Shown piece after piece: positions 17,669-23,981 of a stretch of 64,000 nt of DNA. The notes under the pieces were generated by a model. The model did not search any database. It saw only the letters and a list, made by a program, of their open reading frames with translations, and was not told where the DNA came from. This stretch comes from Ruegeria sp. THAF33. GTDB taxonomy: Bacteria; Pseudomonadota; Alphaproteobacteria; Rhodobacterales; Rhodobacteraceae. The first letter of the stretch is position 1. Each line of letters starts with the position of its first letter. A program made the position numbers and the translations under genes. The DNA lies in assembly GCF_009363615.1 (NCBI RefSeq), contig NZ_CP045386.1, positions 62,001 through 126,000 of the forward strand, read 5' to 3'.

Positions 17669-18007
17669 CTACGCCGCGGTACGTCGTCGTGCGTGCCACA
17701 ACGTTGCAGCGCGCTGACCGCTTCGGCAGTAGCCAAGGGCAGGCTCGGGTAGCTCTGCCAACGCCTTAGAAAAAGCAATGTGGTTCGATTCTGTTGCGCC
17801 GGAGGGTTTGACCGGCACATAGCGAGCTTGAAGACCTTGCGCCTTGGCGCATTCTTGGATCTTGCCAAAGGTAGGCTGCCCCTTTTCTTCGCCGTCAGGG
17901 CGCACACAGATTAGAGAGCGAAATCCGAGCGTTTTGACTTCCGCCAAGTCATCGGTCTCCAATTGACCGCAAGTACTGAAGTTGTCGGAAATTTGGGTGA
18001 TTTCCAT
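17669..18007 (-). CDS. TIGR01244/DUF442 family protein (phosphatase-like, sulfur metabolism associated)
   Basis: 112 residues from ATG 18007. Starts MEITQISDNFSTCGQLETDDLAEVKTLGFRSLICVRPDGEEKGQPTF and ends with the P-loop C-x5-R motif YCRSGQRAATLW of dual-specificity phosphatases and rhodanese-like proteins. In alphaproteobacteria this domain is fused or adjacent to persulfide dioxygenase-like hydrolases (Blh), as here with the next gene 19 bp upstream. Probably handles sulfane sulfur in sulfide detoxification; biochemical activity is uncertain. ATG 18007 is preferred over a longer frame from 18094 that overlaps the preceding gene. Confidence 0.82.
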   Translation of the reverse strand: MEITQISDNFSTCGQLETDDLAEVKTLGFRSLICVRPDGEEKGQPTFGKIQECAKAQGLQARYVPVKPSGATESNHIAFSKALAELPEPALGYCRSGQRAATLWHARRRTAA

Positions 18008-18026
18008 TGCTCTTATCCTTTCAAAA

Positions 18027-18908
18027 TCAGAGTTTGTTGACCGGAACCTTGAGCATGGGGTTGCCGTCCACGTCCGTAGGCACCTCACCCGCACGCATAT
18101 TTACCTGAAGTGATGGGATGATCAGCTTCGGCATTGCCAGCTGAGCATCTCGTTCTTTGCGGAACTTGACGAACTCTTCTTTTGATTTGCCACCACCAAC
18201 GTGGATATTGTGGGCTTTCTCATCACCGACAGTTGTTTCCCAGGCGATTTCTCGCCCGTTTGGTCCGTAGTCATGACACATGAAAAGTCGTGTTTCGTCC
18301 GGCAAGCTCAGGACTTTTTGAATGCTATCGTAAAGCGTTGCTGCATCGCCGCCAGGAAAATCTGCGCGCGCTGATCCCCCATCCGGCATGAACAAAGTAT
18401 CGCCCACAAAAGCCGCATCCCCTGCAACATGTACCATGCAAGCCGGCGTATGTCCGGGAGTGTACATTGTGAACACCTGCATATTGCCAACCATGTACGT
18501 ATCGCCGTCTTCGAAAAGCTGATCGAACTGGCTGCCATCACGCTGGAACTCGGTACCTTCATTGAAGACCCTCCCAAACGTGTCCTGCACGATCATGATT
18601 TTTGAACCAATGCCGATCTTTCCCCCAAGCTTTTCTTGGATATACGGCGCTGCACTTAAATGATCGGCGTGAACATGGGTCTCAATGATCCATTCCAAAT
18701 TCAGATCTTGGCTTACGATCTGGTGGACGAGCTCGTCTGCGTGATCGTAAGTGATGCGCCCCGCCGCGTAGTCAATGTCCATTACGCTATCGACAATGGC
18801 ACATGAGTTCGAGGTTGGATCCTTCACAATATAGCTGATGGTGTTCGTCGCCTCATCGAAGAAGGCCTGAACGTCCGGCTTGATGTTCATGTTTACGGGA
18901 TACGTCAT
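18027..18908 (-). CDS. Metallo-beta-lactamase-fold persulfide dioxygenase-like hydrolase
   Basis: 293 residues from ATG 18908 (MTYPVNMNIKPDVQAFFDEATNTISYIV). The metal site motif ETHVHADHLSAAPYI, the later TPGHTPACMVH and GDTLFMPDGGSARADFPGGD, and the terminal MCHDYGPNGREIAWETTV match the ETHE1/Blh group that oxidises glutathione persulfide to sulfite. Followed by DUF442 and SulP genes, which makes a sulfide detoxification operon. A frame extending upstream to 19121 overlaps the YeeE gene and was not used. Confidence 0.88.
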   Translation of the reverse strand: MTYPVNMNIKPDVQAFFDEATNTISYIVKDPTSNSCAIVDSVMDIDYAAGRITYDHADELVHQIVSQDLNLEWIIETHVHADHLSAAPYIQEKLGGKIGIGSKIMIVQDTFGRVFNEGTEFQRDGSQFDQLFEDGDTYMVGNMQVFTMYTPGHTPACMVHVAGDAAFVGDTLFMPDGGSARADFPGGDAATLYDSIQKVLSLPDETRLFMCHDYGPNGREIAWETTVGDEKAHNIHVGGGKSKEEFVKFRKERDAQLAMPKLIIPSLQVNMRAGEVPTDVDGNPMLKVPVNKL

Positions 18909-18945
18909 CTGATTGTACTCTTGGGAGGTTGAGGGAAGTCGGAGA

Positions 18946-19374
18946 CTACGCCGCCGACCGAACAGGACGCGGGAAAAGGAGCCTGCGCAGTACAAACCCG
19001 GCAAGAACTGCAACCAGAAAGAGAGCGACTTCCCAACGCCCGGTGCCAAGTGCAGGTATAGCAGCGCCGGGGCAGAAGCCTGCAATTCCCCAACCGATGC
19101 CGAAGAGAGCCGAACCACCAACCAGTCGCTTGTCTACGGCCGTCGCGCTTGGGATCTGAAAACGACCGCCAAAGAGCGGCGTTGTTTGCCGCCAGGCAAG
19201 TCTGTAGCCGAAGAAAGTGACCAGGAGCGCACCGCCCATAACAAAGGCGAGGCTAGGATCCCACGTCCCGGCAATATCGAAGAAATTCAAAACTTTGGCC
19301 GGATCCATCATGCCCGACATAGCGATACCAACACCAAAGATCAGGCCAGTAAACAAAGCAAAGACAAGTTTCAT
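18946..19374 (-). CDS. YeeE/YedE family half-transporter (DUF6691 type)
   Basis: 142 residues from ATG 19374, four bases after the stop of the partner gene and with GGAG nine bases upstream. About four hydrophobic segments; conserved GWGIAGFCPGAAIPALGTG with the family cysteine. Two such half-proteins encoded in tandem form a thiosulfate or sulfur-compound permease comparable to single-chain TsuA/YeeE. Adjacent persulfide dioxygenase genes support sulfur import or export. Confidence 0.87.
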   Translation of the reverse strand: MKLVFALFTGLIFGVGIAMSGMMDPAKVLNFFDIAGTWDPSLAFVMGGALLVTFFGYRLAWRQTTPLFGGRFQIPSATAVDKRLVGGSALFGIGWGIAGFCPGAAIPALGTGRWEVALFLVAVLAGFVLRRLLFPRPVRSAA

Positions 19375-19378
19375 TGCA

Positions 19379-19810
19379 TTACACTCCAAAGACATGACGG
19401 ATCAGGAAGACTGTGACTGCAGCTGTGACCATGAAGGTCGGCACTGCCACCAAAGAGCGAACAGACAGCCGAGATAGTCCACAAACACCATGCCCTGAAG
19501 TGCAGCCAGACCCGAGACTGGCGCCCAGGCCGACGATCACACCGCCGATCACGATCATAGTCGGACTGACAGGTACCGTGAGTTCAGGCATTGCACCGGT
19601 CGCAGCATAGATCAGACCCGGTGCGAGCATCATTCCCGCAACCAAGGCTGTTCGCCAGGCGAATTCCTCGCGGTTTTCTGGGAATGCCAAACCGGACAAA
19701 ATGCCCGTCGCACCCATGATGCGTCCCAGTCCGAGCATCAAAAGCACGGATCCAAGTCCAATTGCGAGCCCGCCTCCAAATGAGGCGATCGGCGTAAACG
19801 CGGTTTCCAT
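19379..19810 (-). CDS. YeeE/YedE family half-transporter
   Basis: 143 residues, about four transmembrane segments. The YeeE signature GSGCTSGHGVCGLSRLSVRSLVAV with the substrate-relay cysteines is near the C terminus. It is the upstream half of a two-gene transporter and first gene of the sulfur operon that continues to the SulP remnant. A GTGAC-aat-GTCAC dyad lies 59 bp upstream of its start, placed for control by the Crp/Fnr gene just before it. Confidence 0.88.
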   Translation of the reverse strand: METAFTPIASFGGGLAIGLGSVLLMLGLGRIMGATGILSGLAFPENREEFAWRTALVAGMMLAPGLIYAATGAMPELTVPVSPTMIVIGGVIVGLGASLGSGCTSGHGVCGLSRLSVRSLVAVPTFMVTAAVTVFLIRHVFGV

Positions 19811-19868
19811 CAGGCGTCTCCGGTTGTTCGTGTTGCAAACTGATTACCCACCGGTACCTTGCTCTTCA

Positions 19869-19881
19869 GTGACAATGTCAC
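19869..19881. promoter_or_regulatory. Palindrome GTGAC-N3-GTCAC, candidate Crp/Fnr-family operator
   Basis: A perfect dyad in the 84-bp gap between the Crp/Fnr gene (ending 19895) and the first YeeE gene (starting 19810). Spacing is shorter than the classical CRP site TGTGA-N6-TCACA, so assignment to the neighbour regulator is tentative. Confidence 0.4.
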
Positions 19882-19894
19882 CTAACGCAAAAAC

Positions 19895-20611
19895 TCATGC
19901 GCTGTCCGCCAAACGCTCCAATTGAGGTTTGTTTTGGAGGGTGATCCGCCCTCTCGTCTGACGGATAAGTCCGCGCTTTTGAAAATCGTTCAGTATGCGT
20001 GAAACGACCTCACGCGCTGTCCCTAACTCGTTTGCCAAAGCCTGATGCGTCGCCTGGATTTCGGAGTGACCTTCTCCCAGCGCCAAAAGGCGCTCTGCCA
20101 GTCGAACGTCCATTCTGCCAAAGGCGACATCGTCGACCACGCGCAGAAGATCAATCAACCGTCGAGAATAGGCCGAGAAAACGAAACCGCGAAAACTGTC
20201 TTCTTCAGCAGCCAGCCGATCAAATGAAGTTTTAGGTAATGTGATAGCCGTAACGTCGGTCTCGGCAATTCCCTCAGCATTATAAGCTTCCTCGGACAGC
20301 ATGCAGGCGGTGGTCAGCACGCAGCTCTCTCCAGCCTCAACGCGATACAGCACGATTTCTCGCCCGGCATCAGAGCTTTGGGAAACGCGTATGCGGCCGG
20401 CATGCAAAAACATCAGACTGTCCGGGATATTGTCGGGTCCAAAAATTTGCTGGCCCTGCTTGTATGAAACCACGCGTGCTTCAAGTAGAAGCTTATCCCT
20501 GACCCGCCGAGGTAGGTTCCTCGTGCCAAGAAAGCTTTCGGTCCAATCTCCGACAGTTGTCTTCAATTTATGTCCTATGCCCTGTGCGTACGTTTCACTG
20601 GTTCCATGCAA
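19895..20611 (-). CDS. Crp/Fnr-family transcriptional regulator of the sulfur operon
   Basis: 238 residues. An N-terminal cyclic-nucleotide-type beta-roll (KQGQQIFGPDNIPDSLMFLHAGRIRVSQSS) leads to a C-terminal winged helix (THQALANELGTAREVVSRILNDFQKRGLIRQTRGRITL). It has two closely spaced cysteines in ESCVLTTACMLSEEAYNAEG and no N-terminal FNR-type cysteine cluster, so a thiol or persulfide switch is conceivable. It precedes the YeeE-persulfide dioxygenase operon on the same strand. Confidence 0.85.
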   Translation of the reverse strand: MHGTSETYAQGIGHKLKTTVGDWTESFLGTRNLPRRVRDKLLLEARVVSYKQGQQIFGPDNIPDSLMFLHAGRIRVSQSSDAGREIVLYRVEAGESCVLTTACMLSEEAYNAEGIAETDVTAITLPKTSFDRLAAEEDSFRGFVFSAYSRRLIDLLRVVDDVAFGRMDVRLAERLLALGEGHSEIQATHQALANELGTAREVVSRILNDFQKRGLIRQTRGRITLQNKPQLERLADSA

Positions 20612-20950
20612 AGATGCGGTGGCACGCGATCTGGATCAATGGCTCTCTTTGCTTTTCAGACTAGCTAGATCCGAGCGTCGCCCGACATTGGCCAGCCCGA
20701 CTGGCTATTAACGCAGGCCTCAGCTCTTTGGCCGCTTCAGGCTCTTCGCGGCCATCGGCACCCACACAAAATCTGAACTGCAGGAGACCTGGAGCGATAT
20801 CGTTGACAGCCCTTTCCGGACCTACACCCCATAGTCTCCATGCTGCGGCGCGGCCCGTCGAACCCGATGGGGTGGATAGCTCCTGCTCCAACCGGCGTCG
20901 CAATGCGCCATACTGCAGTTGTGTATCACTGCTAGGAAAGGAGCTACCCA

Positions 20951-21970
20951 ATGCAAGTTACAACAGTCGGCATCGATCTGGCCAAACATGTTTTTCAAGT
21001 CCATGGGATTACTGCGGATGGCACCGTCGTTTTCAATCGAGCGATCCGGCGCGCCCAACTTGTCGCCTTCTTTGATGAACTCGAGCCATGTTTGGTGGGG
21101 ATGGAAGCATGCGGGTCCAGTCATCATTGGGCACGAGAACTCTCAAAGCTGGGCCATGATGTTCGGCTGATCCCGGCCAACTACGTGAAGCCTTATGTGA
21201 AACGCGGCAAATCTGACGCGGTTGATGCTGAGGCGGTTTGCGAGGCAGTGACGCGCCCAACAATGCGGTTTGTAGCGCCGAAATCGGAAGCGCAGCAAGC
21301 GGTCCTATTTCTCCATCGTGCTCGCGATCTGATAGTCCGCCAACGGACACAGCTCAGCAATATGTTACGCAGCCTGCTGGTCGAGTTTGGCATTATCATA
21401 GCGCAGGGTACAGGAAGTGCCGTGAAGTATGCCAAGAGCCTTCTGGATGGTGACAAACCAGACCTGCCTGAAATTGCGATGGATGTTCTCAAGCAGCTGA
21501 GTCATCAACTCGTTGCCATGCATCTCCGCCTCCGTTGGTACGAGGTGCGCATGCGCCTGCATTCGAAACTGGACAAGCGCGTGATGTTGCTGCGCACGAT
21601 CCCAGGAATTGGACCCGTGACAGCATCGGCAATTGTTGCAACCGTCGGTGACGCGAAGCAGTTCAAGAACGGCAGACAGTTTGCAGCCAGGCTTGGCCTG
21701 ACGCCGCTCAACCGATCCAGTGGTGGTAAGGAACGATTGGGGCGGATCACGAAGATGGGCGACCGATATATCCGGCGCCTCTTGGTGACCGGTATGACGG
21801 CGCGATTGCGGCAAATGAAGGTGAACCCCGACCGTGTCGATCCATGGGCCATAGACCTGCTCGCCCGCAAGCCTCCCCGTTTGGCGACAATCGCCATGGC
21901 CAATAAGACAGCGCGGATCGTCTGGGCTGTGCTGACCAAGAGCGAATACTACCGTCCCCACCCGATCTAA
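20951..21970 (+). CDS. IS110/IS1111-family DEDD transposase
   Basis: 339 residues. N-terminal RuvC-like DEDD domain: TVGIDLAKHVFQVHG, VGMEACGSSHHWARELSKLGH and KRGKSDAVDAEAV. C-terminal transposase_20 domain with TIPGIGPVTASAIVATVGDAKQFKNGRQFAARLGLTP and the serine-containing NRSSGGKERLGRITKMGDRYIRRLLV. Full length and uninterrupted. AAAGGAGCTACCC precedes the start. Confidence 0.95.
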   Translation: MQVTTVGIDLAKHVFQVHGITADGTVVFNRAIRRAQLVAFFDELEPCLVGMEACGSSHHWARELSKLGHDVRLIPANYVKPYVKRGKSDAVDAEAVCEAVTRPTMRFVAPKSEAQQAVLFLHRARDLIVRQRTQLSNMLRSLLVEFGIIIAQGTGSAVKYAKSLLDGDKPDLPEIAMDVLKQLSHQLVAMHLRLRWYEVRMRLHSKLDKRVMLLRTIPGIGPVTASAIVATVGDAKQFKNGRQFAARLGLTPLNRSSGGKERLGRITKMGDRYIRRLLVTGMTARLRQMKVNPDRVDPWAIDLLARKPPRLATIAMANKTARIVWAVLTKSEYYRPHPI

Positions 21971-22203
21971 GAGAACAAGAAGGGAATACTCGAGACAGCA
22001 AGACCCTTGAAATGATGGAGAACAGTCAGCCCGCCAGCCAAGACACCCCGTCGAACGGCAAGGACACTAGTTGTCCGCAATACCCGTATGGGACTTGGTC
22101 GCGGAAACCATCAAGGCCAGCAGCCGCGTGTGCTGCACAAACAGGCCGGACACACGTCTGCTTCTGACCAGTGCGAAATTACTTTCAAAAAATGTCTTGC
22201 TAT
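21971..22203 (+). ncRNA. Putative guide (seekRNA/bridge RNA) region of the IS1111-type element
   Basis: The 233 bp between transposase stop and right subterminal repeat hold no credible gene. In the IS1111 group, the targeting RNA is encoded in the non-coding stretch downstream of the transposase. The assignment is by position and family knowledge; loop structure was not computed. Confidence 0.45.
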
Positions 22204-22327
22204 GCGGGAGCTATCTACACATGCCGTTCCCTGCGAGCGCAAAATCAAAGGCTGCCTGAATTCGCAAAATGCGGGACGAAGTTCGAATTCGCCACACAAG
22301 TACTAATGAATGCTTTTGGTTGTCGTA

Positions 22328-22855
22328 TTAGTGATGTGGATCTTCGCCCAGTGCGATCTGTAAGTGGTGTGCCTGATGGTGGGCGCCGATAGTCATGACG
22401 CCGAAGAATCCGAGGCCGAGGGCGCGGGCAAATTCCTGATCTGTATCGACTTCGATCCGCATCGTTGCTCCGTTCGCCGAGGGTTCAGCAGTCACCGCCC
22501 ATCCGGTTGCCATTTCCAGCATGGGCGAATGCGCCAGCGCCATGCGTTCTACAGCATCGGCAACATGGCCCTCGCCGAAAGCGTGGAATTCGACGATCCG
22601 GCCCTCACTACTAGTACGCACATTCGCCTCTGTCGTGACCAGTTCCATATCCACGAGGTGATCGCGCAGCGCCTGAACATTGACTTTGCTCCAGTCGGTG
22701 CCGGGATCATCCGACAGAATTTGGACGATTTCAGCCAAGGCGGCAAATGCGGACTGACCCGTTTCAATGGGGCCACCTGAGCCATGATGAAAGTGTTGGG
22801 CTGTTGCAGGAACAGCCAAAAGCGCGACTGTGGCGCACAGGATTGATTTGATCAT
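22328..22855 (-). CDS. Exported histidine-rich protein of unknown function
   Basis: 175 residues with signal peptide MIKSILCATVALLAVPATAQ, followed by HFHHGSGG and ending LGEDPHH, so both mature ends are His-rich. The middle has VQALRDHLVDMELVTTEANVRTSSEGRIVEFHAFGEG, and no cysteine remains after the signal. I do not recognise a named family. Divergent from a Crp/Fnr gene with a TTTGC-N6-GCAAA dyad between them, suggesting control by that regulator. The His ends could bind copper or another metal; inference only. Confidence 0.75.
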   Translation of the reverse strand: MIKSILCATVALLAVPATAQHFHHGSGGPIETGQSAFAALAEIVQILSDDPGTDWSKVNVQALRDHLVDMELVTTEANVRTSSEGRIVEFHAFGEGHVADAVERMALAHSPMLEMATGWAVTAEPSANGATMRIEVDTDQEFARALGLGFFGVMTIGAHHQAHHLQIALGEDPHH

Positions 22856-22887
22856 GAGACGTCCGTTGTTGCAGTTAGCATGCGAGA

Positions 22888-22903
22888 TTTGCTACACCGC
22901 AAA
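22888..22903. promoter_or_regulatory. Dyad TTTGC-N6-GCAAA, candidate Crp/Fnr operator
   Basis: Perfect 5-bp arms with a 6-bp centre between the divergent genes starting at 22855 and 22931. Arm spacing fits a Crp/Fnr-type dimer. Probably the site of the regulator encoded at 22931. Confidence 0.45.
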
Positions 22904-22930
22904 CAAAGAAACAAATATGATTGAAATCAC

Positions 22931-23521
22931 ATGTTGCCGCCTCCGTTCGATGTATTACACGTGAATTCTCTATCTAACCTGTGTTACGCCCAAGGTGGCC
23001 ACGTGTTCCGGCAAGGCGACCCGACGAATGGTATTTTCTTCATCAAATCGGGCAACGTCTGCCTTACCCGAGTTACGGAATCTGGAAACGCTGTCACCAT
23101 CCATAACGCCCAGCCTGGCGACATGTTTGCCGAAGCATCCATCTATTCGGATCACTACCACTGCGATGCGATTTGTTCCTGTTCATCCGAAGTTGTTCGG
23201 GTGTCGAAACGGGCCATTTTGTTGCGCCTAGAGGACGACAGCGCATTTTCGGAGGGGATAACCAAACGACTAGCAATGCAGGTGCAGGACTACCGCCAAC
23301 TTTTGACGCTACATGCGGTGAAATCTGCAAATGAGCGAGTTTTGCTGGCAGTAGCGTTAGGCAAGCTAACCGGATCGGTCACACAGTTCGCCAGCCAGAT
23401 CGGACTAACAAAGGAAGCCTGCTATCGGGCACTCAAAGACCTATCCGAACAGGGATTGCTCGTCAAAACTGGACGCGGGAGTTACGCACCCACGCCACGC
23501 GGTAACGATAGCCATCCTTAG
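22931..23521 (+). CDS. Crp/Fnr-family transcriptional regulator
   Basis: 196 residues, shorter than usual (about 220-240) because the N-terminal helix is minimal. Beta-roll region GGHVFRQGDPTNGIFFIKSGNVCLTRVTESGNAVTIHNAQPGDMFAEASIY; C-terminal winged helix TQFASQIGLTKEACYRALKDLSEQGLLVKTGRGSYAPTP. The CDAICSCSSEVV segment has three cysteines within six residues, possibly redox-active. Stop overlaps the stop region of a cytochrome c remnant on the other strand. Confidence 0.82.
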   Translation: MLPPPFDVLHVNSLSNLCYAQGGHVFRQGDPTNGIFFIKSGNVCLTRVTESGNAVTIHNAQPGDMFAEASIYSDHYHCDAICSCSSEVVRVSKRAILLRLEDDSAFSEGITKRLAMQVQDYRQLLTLHAVKSANERVLLAVALGKLTGSVTQFASQIGLTKEACYRALKDLSEQGLLVKTGRGSYAPTPRGNDSHP

Positions 23522-23680
23522 TTATGTGGTGGATTGCGACCCGCTTGAATTTCCTGAACGCGCTCAGGCCAAGTGGACCTTATGTAGGCGAGAACATCCC
23601 AGATATCGTCATAGGTGAGGGCAGCCCCAAAGCCGGGCATGCCACTCGCAAAGCCGTCGACGCCACGCGCGGCCAACGCG
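23518..23680 (-). pseudogene. Cytochrome c C-terminal fragment cut by IS6-type end
   Basis: In-frame minus-strand reading gives GMPGFGAALTYDDIWDVLAYI then RSTWPERVQEIQAGRNPPHN and a stop. This is the Met-ligand and C-terminal helix of a class I cytochrome c. The frame is broken at 23680 by an IS6-like terminal repeat, so the heme-binding N-terminal part is missing. Confidence 0.8.
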
Positions 23681-23845
23681 GTTTTGTTGCAAAGATCTGA
23701 GGCCGTTGAGTTATTTCAGCAATCGCTTGTGCGTCATGTGGCGAGCTCAGCGAACTGCTGAAATGGGCAGAGTCCTGGTATGATTTGACCTTTGCGGATC
23801 ATGTGCGCCACTTCTATTCCGTCGAGCGTTGCCGCCGCATAATCA
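23680..23845 (-). mobile_element. Remnant of an IS6-family element (3' end with terminal repeat)
   Basis: GGTTTTGTTGCAAAG at 23680-23694 resembles the IS6 terminal repeat, and the minus strand encodes GIEVAHMIRKGQ then IIPGLCPFQQFAELAT before a stop at 23734-23736. This aligns with the C terminus of the complete transposase at 16154-16837 (GIELVNMIRKGQFTPGLRPF). The rest of the element is absent. It is inverted relative to the complete IS. Confidence 0.8.
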
Positions 23846-23975
23846 ATCCAACCAGATGCGCCAGATCCTCTCTTAACTCAGGCAGCCATCTGTCCCAAAA
23901 TCCCTGACAACGGACAACCACCGCCAGCGCCGACAATTCTGCAATAATCACGCATAGCCAACGACGCTCTTTGCT
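23820..23975 (-). pseudogene. Unidentified gene fragment abutting the IS6 remnant
   Basis: Minus-strand open segment with no start codon reads QSKERRWLCVIIAELSALAV, continues VVRCQGFWDRWLPELREDLA and ends RRQRSTE-stop inside the IS remnant. Its composition looks coding, with a hydrophobic then amphipathic stretch. It begins right after the stop of the MscS gene. Family unknown. Confidence 0.3.
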
Positions 23976-23981
23976 CTGCTA

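Larger units (their letters stand above)
20867..22225 (+). mobile_element. IS110-family, IS1111-group insertion sequence with subterminal inverted repeats
   Basis: Around a complete DEDD transposase gene, GTGGATAGCTCCTGC (20872-20886) and GCGGGAGCTATCTAC (22204-22218) are inverted copies matching at 13 of 15 positions. Subterminal rather than terminal repeats are the mark of the IS1111 group. Exact outer ends are estimates, a few bases outside the repeats. About 230 bp of non-coding DNA lies between the transposase stop and the right repeat. Confidence 0.75.
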
